Shown here one piece after another: positions 8,374-16,790 of a stretch of 64,000 nt of DNA. The translations under genes were made by a program, and so were the position numbers. The stretch's first letter is position 1, and each line of letters opens with the position of its first letter. The DNA is taken from positions 124,001 to 188,000 of the forward strand of contig NZ_JAJEQM010000001.1 in the NCBI RefSeq assembly GCF_020687385.1, in the 5' to 3' direction. Source of the DNA: Hominilimicola fabiformis (GTDB lineage Bacteria > Bacillota > Clostridia > UBA1381). The notes beneath the pieces were generated by a model. The model was given only the letters and a program-made list of their open reading frames with translations, ran no database searches and was not told the DNA's origin.

Positions 8374-8785
8374 AAGAGAAAGAATTATTCATTTATGGTT
8401 TGATATGTGGCTAAAACAACAAGATTTAGGGATTGATAGTATTTTTACAGAAGATGTGATTTACACTGAAAGTTGGAGTCCTAAGTATGAAAGTCGAAAA
8501 ACAGTAAAACATTGGTTTGATGAATGGAATACTCGTGGAAAAGTCTTAGTGTGGGATATTAAACAATTTTTTCATAAGGAAAATCAAACTATTGTAGAAT
8601 GGTATTTCAAAAACAAAATGAATAATGGTAATATTGAAGAATTTGACGGAATTTCTTTAATAGTATGGACGGAAAATAACAAAATAATGGAGTTGAAAGA
8701 ATTTGGTTGTAATCTCAATACCTATAATCCATACGCCCAAAATGATATGCCACAATTCAGAGATGAAAAAACAAAGTGGTTTTGA
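8366..8785 (+). CDS. NTF2-like / SnoaL-fold protein (cargo)
   Basis: A 139-residue soluble protein with an NTF2-like pattern: an N-terminal helix (IIHLWFDMWLKQ), then a strand-rich part with IYTESW, HWFDEWN and VEWYFKNK. Its start overlaps the stop of the broken DUF6050 frame by eight bases and has AAAGGA in front. The gene is visibly AT-richer than the transfer genes on either side, so it looks like a later insertion. Enzymatic function is unknown. Confidence 0.65.
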   Translation: MNERERIIHLWFDMWLKQQDLGIDSIFTEDVIYTESWSPKYESRKTVKHWFDEWNTRGKVLVWDIKQFFHKENQTIVEWYFKNKMNNGNIEEFDGISLIVWTENNKIMELKEFGCNLNTYNPYAQNDMPQFRDEKTKWF

Positions 8786-8792
8786 AGTTTTA

Positions 8793-8845
8793 AAAGCCGG
8801 GACGCAGACAGTCGGTAAAGACTATCCGCGCCCCGGCTTTCTTAT
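8793..8845 (+). terminator. Terminator after the NTF2-like gene
   Basis: AAAGCCGGG (8793-8801) pairs with CCCGGCTTT (8832-8840) with extra GC pairing inside, followed by CTTAT. It ends the + strand mob transcript just before the convergent operon end. Confidence 0.65.
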
Positions 8846-8919
8846 GGGTACAGCGATAAAATGTTACGCAGTAGAACGCCATTTTTGAGGGAAAAGGTAT
8901 AAAACCCTTGCCGCGTCAT
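8842..8919 (-). CDS. Possible 25-residue peptide encoded by the 114-bp repeat
   Basis: An ATG at 8919 inside the repeat opens a 25-codon frame whose middle, YTFSLKNGVLLRN, resembles DTFSLKTAFLLRN encoded at the same place in the other copy (28849 downwards). Conservation of the peptide pattern while the DNA differs hints at translation, but no good ribosome site is seen. Treat as a hypothesis. Confidence 0.3.
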   Translation of the reverse strand: MTRQGFYTFSLKNGVLLRNILSLYP

Positions 8920-8975
8920 TTTCACACCCGGAAAGCCCTGTAAATCAAGGCTTTTTTTGCCCCTACTGCGTAACA
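8862..8975. repeat. 114-bp repeat with 13-bp inverted ends, copy 1
   Basis: The unit begins TGTTACGCAGTAG and ends CTACTGCGTAACA, perfect inverted ends of 13 bases. The other copy at 28792-28905 has the same length and direction. Shared inner blocks are GAGGGAAAAGGTAT, ACCCTTGCC and AAATCAAGGCTTT. It lies where the + and - transcripts of element A meet, and its right end supplies the last codons and stop of the Cys-rich VLP gene. No target duplication is evident. It could be a MITE-like insertion or a structured regulatory unit. Confidence 0.75.
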
Positions 8976-9328
8976 AGGGCGCGTCGTTTCCTCATGCGCT
9001 CCGCTGCCTGTCTGCGGGTAATACGCTTCCGGCAGTCCGGGCAGTATTTGACGCTGTTAGAGGTGGACGCAAAAGAAGCTCCGCACTCGGTACAACGCTT
9101 TTTATCCTCGGTCTTGAAAAGCTCTGCATACAGCAGCTTATCAAAGGGAAGTACGGCGGTCTGAAACCATTTGCATAGAAGAGAATAGGAAATAAGCTGC
9201 GGGCAGACACATTCCTCCCCGTCGTCCAGTAAAATACAGTGTCCGTTATCGCAGTTGCAGCACTCCTTTTTTACAAGGCTGTTGACTTTCCGGCTTTGGG
9301 GCGGCGTAAGCCGCTTTAGCCCGGTCAT
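8963..9328 (-). CDS. Cysteine-rich VLP domain protein
   Basis: A 121-residue protein with two cysteine clusters: CCNCDNGHC with CVCPQL (residues about 22-45), and a zinc-ribbon-like CTECGA..CPDC near residues 80-100, then a very basic tail. This matches the Cys_rich_VLP family carried by clostridial conjugative elements; its role in transfer is unknown. It overlaps the TTRAP gene by four bases. Its last codons lie inside the 114-bp repeat, so the repeat may have replaced the native C terminus. Confidence 0.75.
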   Translation of the reverse strand: MTGLKRLTPPQSRKVNSLVKKECCNCDNGHCILLDDGEECVCPQLISYSLLCKWFQTAVLPFDKLLYAELFKTEDKKRCTECGASFASTSNSVKYCPDCRKRITRRQAAERMRKRRALVTQ

Positions 9329-9537
9329 ACCTCATCAGCGGCGAAAATGGCAAGCTCCGTATACTCATTTTCTGTCAGAGGTGCAATTTTCGCAAGGGTG
9401 CGCTTCGCCAGTTCCCGCATATCCTCGTCCATAAACGGCAGCGCAGCGTTGATGTTCTCCATAAGCCCGCGCTTACCGCCCTCATTGTAAATGCTCAACA
9501 GGTTTGTTTCTTCAACGGTCAGTCTAATCATGCTCAT
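9325..9537 (-). CDS. Transposon-transfer assisting protein (TTRAP family)
   Basis: A 70-residue acidic protein with the LTVEETNLLSIY and LTENEYTELAIF segments typical of TTRAP, a small family found beside Tn1549-type transfer genes. Both ends overlap neighbouring genes by four bases, so it is part of a tightly coupled operon. The molecular role is not established. Confidence 0.75.
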   Translation of the reverse strand: MSMIRLTVEETNLLSIYNEGGKRGLMENINAALPFMDEDMRELAKRTLAKIAPLTENEYTELAIFAADEV

Positions 9538-12500
9538 ACCTCCAATTCGTGATTTTTTGATTTTGCCGCTTTTTTCTGTGCGGTTTTTTCTTTGTCTGCT
9601 CTAAGCTGCGCCCGGATAGAGGGCTTCTTTTCCGTTTTTGCTGCCTTGCCGCGTTCCTTGTCAGCCTTGACAGCTTCCGCAAGGTCAACAAGGGAAATGG
9701 TTTCTCCTGCCTTTACCTTTGCTTCCAGTTCTGCGGTAGTCGGGGTGTTGTTTATCTGCCCGTCAATCATGTTGTAGTTTTGCTCTGTGGTCTGCTCGGC
9801 AGCTTTCAGATAGTTCTCTGGCTGAACGGGAACAGCAAAAGCCCTAGTGCCGTTCCCCATAATCAGATATTTTCCGTCGTCGGACTGGTGGTGCAATCCA
9901 TATCCGGCAGCTTCCATTTGCTCGCGGCTCATGGCGGTTACATAGAAAGTCCCTCTCGGTGTTTTGATTGTTTCGCCCGTTTCCAAGTCGGCGGGAATGA
10001 GGGCATTTTCCTGCTCCTTGAAAAACTCCGGCACTTCCTTATAACCGAAGCTGTCTACATAGTGGGCGGTGTCCTGCCCGTTCTGATGAAGCACCACCAC
10101 GTCGGAAACGGAAAGGCTGTGTCCCTTAAAATCTTTCGGGTGGTCGATATTAAAGCGGGTGTAAATATCTTCAAGGGAAGTCCCCGGCGTAAGCTCTGCG
10201 GAATAGACAAGTGTATAGTTTTTCGCGTCTACCCGGTGTCCTGTGGCAGTCAGACGGTCGTAAGGTTCAAAGCGCAAATCTCTTGTTTCGTCCCCGCCTT
10301 TTATCTGATAAATGGAAAAGGTGTCTTTGTCCTGTGGGGCTTCCTGTTCCGGCTGCTCCTGTGCATCTACCTTTTGCGCCCGGATATGCGCCCGTTGTAA
10401 CTCGGTAGGCTTTTCCCCCGTAAGGGGTACAATCGCCTTGACATAATCAGCCGCATAATAGGCGTTACTGGTAAGCTGCCGCTGCCATGCCCCTGCTTTG
10501 GGCGACCAACGGAAGCCATTACTTTTTAGGGCTTCCCGCGTGGCTTCGTCCGGCTTATCCTCAAAGAAGATTTGCAGTCGGTTCGCTTCGGTGTTTGCTT
10601 CCACCTTGCCGCCGTCAAATTTCCAACCCACAAAACCGATTTCTTTTTGCTGTGAAAGAGATTTGATACGGTCTTTCACGCGCCGGATTTCTGCACTGTT
10701 GTTGGATAACGCCCAAGTCGCAAATGGCTTGTCCTCCAAATGCCAACTGCTCGCCATGTCTGCTTTCAGTTTTTCCAGTTCCTCCGGCGGTAAATGCGGG
10801 CAGCCGTCAAGGGTCTTATGCTTACGGTAATAGGCGTTTACGGCTTTCATGGTTTCCTGTGATTTTTCAAGGCTTTCCAGTTTCTTTTCTAACTTCTGTA
10901 CTGCCTGCGGGTCGTCTGCGCTGATACCGCCCATGCCGGTACTGCGGATTTTATCAAGAAGCCCTTGTATGTCCTGCCATTCCCGGTAATTGCTGTCGCG
11001 GGCTGCGTTCTGCTTTTCTTTCTTCCTTGTGGGGAAGTTAGAGCCGCCCGCAATCAGGATAGAGGGAACACGCGCGTCAATCTCATAGCCTTTATTCATG
11101 TTCGCCGCCAGTTTCCGGGCATAGGTGTCAAGCAGGCTGTCGATTTTCTCATGGTACATCGGGTCTACCCGCTGTTTTTGCCTTTCTGCGATTTGTACGG
11201 CTTCATCTACATAATGCCTGTATTCAGCCGTCGCGCTGCCTTGCTTATAATCGGAAAAGCTGTTCATATCCTTTGCACGTTTGGCGGCAGCTTCATTGAT
11301 AGGATAATAAGGGGCGGCGGGTGCAGCCTGTTCCGGCTGTGTTTCTTTTTCCTGTACCGGGGCTGTTTCTTCGGGAAGCTCCGGCGTGGCGGCTTCTGCT
11401 TCGGGCTGTTTGGTAGCTTCCTGTGCGGGCTGCGCCTGTTCGGTGGTCTGTTCCTTATCCTGTGCCTTTTGGATTGCTGCAAAATGTCCGTCTATGGTAT
11501 CAATCAGATTTGCGGCGGTGCTGCGGATTGTTTCAAGAGAGCCTTTCAGTTCTGCAAGTTCTTTTCCGCTGCTCCACCCGGCGATATATCCAAAAGAATA
11601 GTCCGACGTATCAAGCCCGTAATGTTGGCAGACAGCATAGGCGACGCTTTCCGCCTGTACCTCGCGGGTACGGCGGTCGGGGCGTTCCGGCATAGCAAGG
11701 GCAGTATCATGCAGCGTGGCGTGGGCGATTTCATGGATTGCGGTCTTGATATTCTGCAATTCGTCCATGCCCTCGTTGATGATGATACGCTTTTCCTCAT
11801 AATTGCAGCGTCCTTTTACGCCGCCGCTTAGTGCTTCAAATCCCATAGCAAAGGGAGAAGTCTTTTCAAGGGCAGCGAAAAAATCCTTGTATTGTTCCAC
11901 GTTGCCCGTCAGCTCATAGGTAAGGGCAGGAAGCTCCTTTCCCTCGGTCTGTGAAATATCAAAGACAGATACCACACGAAAGGCGGGTATCTTGATTTCC
12001 TTTTCCTCGGTAACAGGTTTCCCGTCCTTATCGAAAACAGGCTTTTGGGTGTCCGGGTCGATTTTTTCCACCTGTTTCTTAACGGTAAACGGGGACGGCG
12101 CAAGTATCTTGATAGCTTTTTCTCCCGGCTTTACATGGCGGTCAAATTCCTTTTCCCATTGTTTATAGCCTTTCACAAGATTGCCGCCCTGCATGGCGAT
12201 AAGGATTGTATTGTTAAGGCTGTAATCATGGAATTTTGACATAGTACGCAGATAGTCGGCGTAACGGTCGCTTTCATACAGTCCTAAAATCCCCTGTTCC
12301 AGTCGGTCGGTAATCTCTTTCATCTTGTCAGCGGGCTTTTCAGAAGATAGGATAATCGGGAGAACCGGGGGCTGCTCTGTGGCGGTGGTCGGTATAGCTG
12401 CGGAAGCGTCAAGGTCTGCCTGTTCCTTTTCCTGTACTGGCGGCTGCGGCGTTACCCGGTATTCCTCCGGCACGTCGCGCCCGTCATACCATTCTGTAAA

Positions 12501-13547
12501 GGTATTACGGTTATTGTAGATATAGCCCTGCTCGGTAAATCTGCCCCCGTCATTGATAGCAGCGTCCCGCCCGTATTCCTCATACATGAAATATTTTTTT
12601 GCTTCTTCGGGCAGCTCCAACTCGTCCAGTTCTTCAATCAGATAATGCCCGTAATCTTCCTCACTCTGTACGGACGGATAAAGCCAGTAACAATCAAGGT
12701 TTTGTGCAAGGTTGATAATGTCCTGCAAGTCCCTTGTATGGTCGCCGTATGCCATAGCTGCAACAAATTTTTCCCTGTCGTCGTCAAACTGCATTTTCAA
12801 AAGTTCGCTCAAATAGTTCAGCTCGTCAAGGCTTTCAAGCTCGGTCAATTTTCCTGCCAGTCCCGCAATAGAGGACTGGTATTCTGTGATATGCAGCTCC
12901 CCGTAGTTTTTGCCGTCTATGCCGATACGGTCAAAGACTTCTTTCAAATGCTCGGCAGTCGTGGGGAATGATACCCATTCGCCCGCAGGTCTGCCCTCGG
13001 TGTACTTTCCAAGATTAGAAAGATACCCGCTTAAAATCGGTTGTTCCATGTGTTCGCTCCTTTCTTTCTCAATCATGCGGTGCATAAGCTCGTAGTCCTC
13101 CATGCTCATGCTCCCGTCAAATAGATAGGGGTCGGGTTCTTCGCCGTCCCGGTAGGCTTTTTCAGAGAAAGGCAGCCCCGCAGCGTGGGCGGCGGCTCTT
13201 GCTTCCTCGATAAGCTCCGGCGGCAGCCTGTCGTCGTGGGCTTCGATAAATTCCCCGATATTGCTATATCCGTTTTCGTAGTGGCGGCGCACCCCGGCGG
13301 TCAGCTCGTCAAGGTTCCTATCCTCGCCAAGATAGCCGGAGTAATAGCCGTTTACCACAACGGCGGCAGGGTCAGCCTGTTTGATTTCTTCCATGCGGCT
13401 TCTGTCCTCCGGGTAGAGAATATCGCTCATTTCAAGGTGGAAATATTCTGCGTTCCAAGAGCGTCCCGTTTTCCAAAACGCCACCCAAGCGATACCGTCC
13501 CTTAATTCTTCTTGATAGTCCTTTACGGTGTCCCGTAAACTTGCCAT
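9534..13547 (-). CDS. Large multidomain ArdA / ArdC-like / YodL / DUF4316 protein
   Basis: A 1337-residue protein. Residues about 1-165 are a DUF3849-like start. About 167-360 resemble ArdA (SGYLSNLGKYTEG, GEWVSFP, and the EYGRDAAIND end). From about 409 an ArdC-like ssDNA-binding part (NNTILIAMQGG) is followed by a zinc peptidase motif HEIAHATLHD near 605. Proline/glutamate-rich linkers follow, then a YodL domain near 1074 and DUF4316 near 1187. The ATG at 13547 is preceded by AAAGGAGG; a longer frame would run into the box B repeat. It probably protects incoming DNA from restriction and may act in the recipient. Confidence 0.8.
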   Translation of the reverse strand: MASLRDTVKDYQEELRDGIAWVAFWKTGRSWNAEYFHLEMSDILYPEDRSRMEEIKQADPAAVVVNGYYSGYLGEDRNLDELTAGVRRHYENGYSNIGEFIEAHDDRLPPELIEEARAAAHAAGLPFSEKAYRDGEEPDPYLFDGSMSMEDYELMHRMIEKERSEHMEQPILSGYLSNLGKYTEGRPAGEWVSFPTTAEHLKEVFDRIGIDGKNYGELHITEYQSSIAGLAGKLTELESLDELNYLSELLKMQFDDDREKFVAAMAYGDHTRDLQDIINLAQNLDCYWLYPSVQSEEDYGHYLIEELDELELPEEAKKYFMYEEYGRDAAINDGGRFTEQGYIYNNRNTFTEWYDGRDVPEEYRVTPQPPVQEKEQADLDASAAIPTTATEQPPVLPIILSSEKPADKMKEITDRLEQGILGLYESDRYADYLRTMSKFHDYSLNNTILIAMQGGNLVKGYKQWEKEFDRHVKPGEKAIKILAPSPFTVKKQVEKIDPDTQKPVFDKDGKPVTEEKEIKIPAFRVVSVFDISQTEGKELPALTYELTGNVEQYKDFFAALEKTSPFAMGFEALSGGVKGRCNYEEKRIIINEGMDELQNIKTAIHEIAHATLHDTALAMPERPDRRTREVQAESVAYAVCQHYGLDTSDYSFGYIAGWSSGKELAELKGSLETIRSTAANLIDTIDGHFAAIQKAQDKEQTTEQAQPAQEATKQPEAEAATPELPEETAPVQEKETQPEQAAPAAPYYPINEAAAKRAKDMNSFSDYKQGSATAEYRHYVDEAVQIAERQKQRVDPMYHEKIDSLLDTYARKLAANMNKGYEIDARVPSILIAGGSNFPTRKKEKQNAARDSNYREWQDIQGLLDKIRSTGMGGISADDPQAVQKLEKKLESLEKSQETMKAVNAYYRKHKTLDGCPHLPPEELEKLKADMASSWHLEDKPFATWALSNNSAEIRRVKDRIKSLSQQKEIGFVGWKFDGGKVEANTEANRLQIFFEDKPDEATREALKSNGFRWSPKAGAWQRQLTSNAYYAADYVKAIVPLTGEKPTELQRAHIRAQKVDAQEQPEQEAPQDKDTFSIYQIKGGDETRDLRFEPYDRLTATGHRVDAKNYTLVYSAELTPGTSLEDIYTRFNIDHPKDFKGHSLSVSDVVVLHQNGQDTAHYVDSFGYKEVPEFFKEQENALIPADLETGETIKTPRGTFYVTAMSREQMEAAGYGLHHQSDDGKYLIMGNGTRAFAVPVQPENYLKAAEQTTEQNYNMIDGQINNTPTTAELEAKVKAGETISLVDLAEAVKADKERGKAAKTEKKPSIRAQLRADKEKTAQKKAAKSKNHELEV

Positions 13548-13572
13548 GTGTAACCTCCTTTCTTCGGTTTCA

Positions 13573-13670
13573 GAGGGTTTGGGAAACTTCCCAACAAGCA
13601 AAAATCCCCGCCGTTCTCGGTAGAGAAAGCAGGGATTTTACGGAAAAGGGTACTCTTTTCCTATGCTTGC
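13573..13670 (-). other. Two-part leader box / oriT-like repeat, right copy
   Basis: Box B at 13573-13601 and box A at 13639-13670 are the reverse complement of boxes B and A at 5970-5998 and 5901-5932: box A is identical over about 31 bases, box B differs at one or two. Between them AAAATCCC (13601-13608) and GGGATTTT (13632-13639) form a hairpin absent from the left copy. The unit sits in front of the 1337-residue protein gene and after topB. Confidence 0.6.
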
Positions 13671-13677
13671 TATTCAG

Positions 13678-15768
13678 TTATTTTTTCTTCGGCAGTTCAA
13701 TGCGGTAGTTGACATATCTCCCGCCCGTATCAGCCAATACGATAGTTCCGTTGTAGGTTTTGCCTGTCTTTGGGGAATAGAGCTTTTTCACATTTACCTT
13801 GCCGGATTTTAAGAGTGCAGCGGCAATCTTCGGGGTAAAGGTTACTTTTCGTTCTTCAAAGAAACGGTCATTTTTCCACATGGTAAAGATACATTCTTTG
13901 TTGCTGCAATAGTAGTTTTTCTTTCCCTCATAGACAGGAGAACCGCAGCGGGGGCAGCTTCCCAACGCTTCCCGTTCCGGCTTGAACATCTGCGCTTTAT
14001 CATCAGAAAGAAACGGATAGGTCTTTACCAGTTCCCGCGCCATATTCTCGATACCCTCCATAAATGCGGCGGGGTCTGCCTTGCCTTTTGCAATCTGCGT
14101 CAGATTGTTTTCCCATTCTGCGGTAAGCTGCGGGCTTGTCAAGGTGTCCGGCAGGACGCACACAAGGTTGATACCGTCTTTTGTGGGAAGTAGCTGCTTG
14201 CCTTTTCGTTCCACAAAGCCGCCCTTTACCAGTTTTTCAATGACAGCGGCGCGGGTGGCGGGAGTTCCAAGCCCTTTGCGTTCTGCGTCCGGGTCGGTGT
14301 CCTCACTTCCGGCGCGTTCCATAGCAGAAAGGAGCGACGCTTCGTTGTGGGGCTTTGGCGGTGTTGTGTCATGCTCCGTTACCGTTGCAGCCGGATTGTC
14401 AAAGGTTTGTCCCTCGGTAAACGGCGGCAGGGTCTTTTCTGTGTCGCTGTCTGCGTCGTCCGTTTCGGGCTTGTTCTTTAAGGCTGCCCTGTATCTTCGG
14501 TCAATCTCTTTCCACCCGTCGGACAGCACCGTTTTTCCCCTTGCGGTAAAGGACTGTCCGGCACATTCAAAGACTGCCGTAACCGCTTCAAAGGTATGCG
14601 GTGCAGCGGTCGCCATAAGTAGACGCGCCCCGGAAAGGGTAAGGATATTCCTTTCGCTTTCCGGCAGCGCGGCAAGGTCGGTCTTTGCAAGCTCCATAGT
14701 TGGGATAATGGCATGGTGGTCTGATACCTTTTTACTGTTCAGCACCTTTCCAAGTTCCGGCGTGAAGTCTTTTCCCGCCATAAAGGAAAACTTCCCACAA
14801 AGCAGCTTGATAATGCCCGCCGCTGTGTCGCCCATGTCGTCGGTCAGAAATGCGCTGTCTGTTCTCGGATAAGTAAGCAAACGCTTTTCATACAAGGCTT
14901 GTGCAAGGTCAAGGGTCTGTTTTGCCGTATATCCGAACAGGCGGTTTGCTTCCCTCTGTAAAGAAGTAAGGTCAAAGAGCTTCGGCGGAGCTGCGGTCTT
15001 TTTCTCTTTCACAAGGGAAGTACATACTGCCCGCGACGCTTCGCAAGTCGTTTTTAATGCGTCGGCTTCTGCCTTATTTGAAATTCGTTCACTTGCAGCT
15101 TCCGCGCCGGATAATGCAAGGCGTACATGGTAGTATTTTTCTTTCTTGAAAGTGGTAATCGCTGCGTCCCGGTCAACAAGCATTTTTAAGGTCGGGGTCT
15201 GTACGCGCCCCACGTTCAAGGTATGATTGTAAAGGACAGAAAAAAGGCGGGTGGCATTGATACCGATTAGCCAGTCTGCTTTTGCCCTGCATAATGCGGA
15301 AGCAAAGAGAGGGTCATAATCCCTGCCGTTCTTCAGACAGGAAAAGCCCTCTTTGATTGCGCTGTCCTCCATAGAAGAAATCCAAAGGCGGCGCATAGGT
15401 TTCTTGCAGCCTGCCATTTCATAGACAAAACGGAAAATGAGTTCTCCCTCGCGCCCTGCGTCGCAGGCATTGACGACTTCGGAAACGTCTGCCCGGTGCA
15501 TAAGCTCCTTTAAGGTTTTGAATTGCTTTTCCTTGTCAGCGGAAACGGTGTATTTCCATTCCTGCGGCAAAATCGGTAAGCTGTCATAGCTCCACTTTTT
15601 ATACTGCTCCCCGTAAGCGGCAGCTTCCGCAAGCCCTACCAAATGTCCCACACACCAAGAAACGATATAGCCGCTTCCTGTGAGAAATCCGTCTTTCTTT
15701 TCCTTTGCCCCAAGTACGGCAGCGATTGTCTGCGCCACACTGGGCTTTTCTGCGATAACTAAAATCAA
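13678..15768 (-). CDS. topB: DNA topoisomerase III (TopB, ICE type)
   Basis: A 696-residue type IA topoisomerase. The Toprim part has VIAEKPSVAQ at the N terminus and DAGREGEL near residue 100. The active-site tyrosine is in LLTYPRTDS near residue 300. A C-terminal zinc finger (CPRCGSPV...CSNKEC) lies near residue 610. TTG at 15768 is the start because AAAGGAGG stands eight bases before it; the upstream ATG would add residues encoded by the ribosome site. It probably resolves single-stranded intermediates during transfer. Confidence 0.9.
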   Translation of the reverse strand: MILVIAEKPSVAQTIAAVLGAKEKKDGFLTGSGYIVSWCVGHLVGLAEAAAYGEQYKKWSYDSLPILPQEWKYTVSADKEKQFKTLKELMHRADVSEVVNACDAGREGELIFRFVYEMAGCKKPMRRLWISSMEDSAIKEGFSCLKNGRDYDPLFASALCRAKADWLIGINATRLFSVLYNHTLNVGRVQTPTLKMLVDRDAAITTFKKEKYYHVRLALSGAEAASERISNKAEADALKTTCEASRAVCTSLVKEKKTAAPPKLFDLTSLQREANRLFGYTAKQTLDLAQALYEKRLLTYPRTDSAFLTDDMGDTAAGIIKLLCGKFSFMAGKDFTPELGKVLNSKKVSDHHAIIPTMELAKTDLAALPESERNILTLSGARLLMATAAPHTFEAVTAVFECAGQSFTARGKTVLSDGWKEIDRRYRAALKNKPETDDADSDTEKTLPPFTEGQTFDNPAATVTEHDTTPPKPHNEASLLSAMERAGSEDTDPDAERKGLGTPATRAAVIEKLVKGGFVERKGKQLLPTKDGINLVCVLPDTLTSPQLTAEWENNLTQIAKGKADPAAFMEGIENMARELVKTYPFLSDDKAQMFKPEREALGSCPRCGSPVYEGKKNYYCSNKECIFTMWKNDRFFEERKVTFTPKIAAALLKSGKVNVKKLYSPKTGKTYNGTIVLADTGGRYVNYRIELPKKK

Positions 15769-15885
15769 ATAAAAATCCTCCTTTCGGGTAAAAGAAAAGA
15801 GCAACCGATTTTTCGATTGCTCCTACAAGTGATTGTATAAAATTGTGCGATATGAAATAGTAAAATGATTTGACAAAACTAAAAT

Positions 15886-16509
15886 TTATCCAATATTGAG
15901 TAAACTATGGATTACCCAAGGTTGAACTGTAACCATGATTATAAATGTGTAAATTGCAAACAAAGGCACTTCGACCATATCATTGACATTCTCAGATTGA
16001 AATTGTTTTCTTAAATTATTAGGCAAGACTTTTGATAGCAAATAATAAACCAAATATCCTAAACAGACTCCAACTGTATTTGTAATAAGGTCATTTATAT
16101 CTGTTGAACCCCAACCAAACATCTGAACAATTTCAACAGATAAAGAGAACAGAAAACCAGTTAATACAACAGTCTTTATGTGATGATATTTCTTATACAG
16201 CAACGGCAGAAAAAATCCAAAAGGAACAAATAAAACAACATTCAGTATGGTATCTATTGGTCCACTTATCATACCGAGAAACGGAATCAGAGAAATCCTC
16301 GGACGAAATGATATTGTGCTTGTATAACCAATACCTGTTACGGTCAAAATCCCGAAAAGATAATAATAGAATAAAAATACAGCAGTAATATGGAGAAGGC
16401 TTTGCTTTCTTCCTGATTTTTTAAGGTATAAGAAATACAATATAAAAACTGGAACTATAAACACATATCCACTTATTGAGCGAATAAGAATATCAGAAAG
16501 GGGTAACAT
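15886..16509 (-). CDS. VanZ-like membrane protein (cargo)
   Basis: A 207-residue VanZ-family protein with about five membrane segments and the characteristic RISLIPF, N.VLFVPFGFFLP and EI.Q......DINDLITNT..G patterns. ATG at 16509 follows AAAGGAG. It is markedly AT-rich compared with topB and the DUF4366 gene on either side and has its own extended -10 promoter, so it looks inserted into the transfer operon. VanZ proteins can confer low-level teicoplanin or lipoglycopeptide resistance; that activity here is untested. No other van gene is present. Confidence 0.8.
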   Translation of the reverse strand: MLPLSDILIRSISGYVFIVPVFILYFLYLKKSGRKQSLLHITAVFLFYYYLFGILTVTGIGYTSTISFRPRISLIPFLGMISGPIDTILNVVLFVPFGFFLPLLYKKYHHIKTVVLTGFLFSLSVEIVQMFGWGSTDINDLITNTVGVCLGYLVYYLLSKVLPNNLRKQFQSENVNDMVEVPLFAIYTFIIMVTVQPWVIHSLLNIG

Positions 16510-16573
16510 ATTTTTATCTCCTTTGCTTACTCTAAAAATTTGTTTAACTCTATCATTTCCTATGGTTGGAACA

Positions 16574-16582
16574 ATTATATCA
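16574..16582 (-). promoter_or_regulatory. Extended -10 promoter of the VanZ-like gene
   Basis: On the - strand TGATATAAT forms a perfect TGNTATAAT extended -10, about 65 bases before the chosen ATG at 16509. No clear -35 box is seen. Confidence 0.45.
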
Positions 16583-16607
16583 TATTCCATATCGAAAGTA
16601 CATCTTT

Positions 16608-16790
16608 TTATCGTTCCGGCTGTCGTTTTGCTTCAATCTTTCTAATGCAATACCCAACACAAGGGGACTGTCCCTTGTAAGGGCAGGAAGCGCAAGCCGG
16701 GGGATAAGGAACAGGCGGAGCATTATCACGCCGCCCGTTCGGTTTCTGTATCATCATCTTTTCAAAGGGATTGTCGGTAAACAGGGTCAT
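16608..16790 (-). CDS. Small cysteine-rich element protein
   Basis: A 60-residue protein with LFTDNPFEKMM at the start and cysteines in CASCPYKGQSPCVGYC. Its start overlaps the DUF4366 stop by four bases. Similar small Cys-rich proteins follow DUF4366 genes in related elements as far as I recall. Four cysteines suggest metal binding. Function unknown. Confidence 0.65.
   Translation of the reverse strand: MTLFTDNPFEKMMIQKPNGRRDNAPPVPYPPACASCPYKGQSPCVGYCIRKIEAKRQPER

Noticed and set aside
10965-11831. A 288-codon open frame on the + strand
   Set aside because: Antisense to the large ArdA/YodL gene. Its hydrophobic, cysteine-rich translation is typical of the complement of Glu/Ala-rich coding DNA.
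14081-14872. A 263-codon open frame on the + strand
   Set aside because: Antisense to topB, which has all its catalytic motifs.
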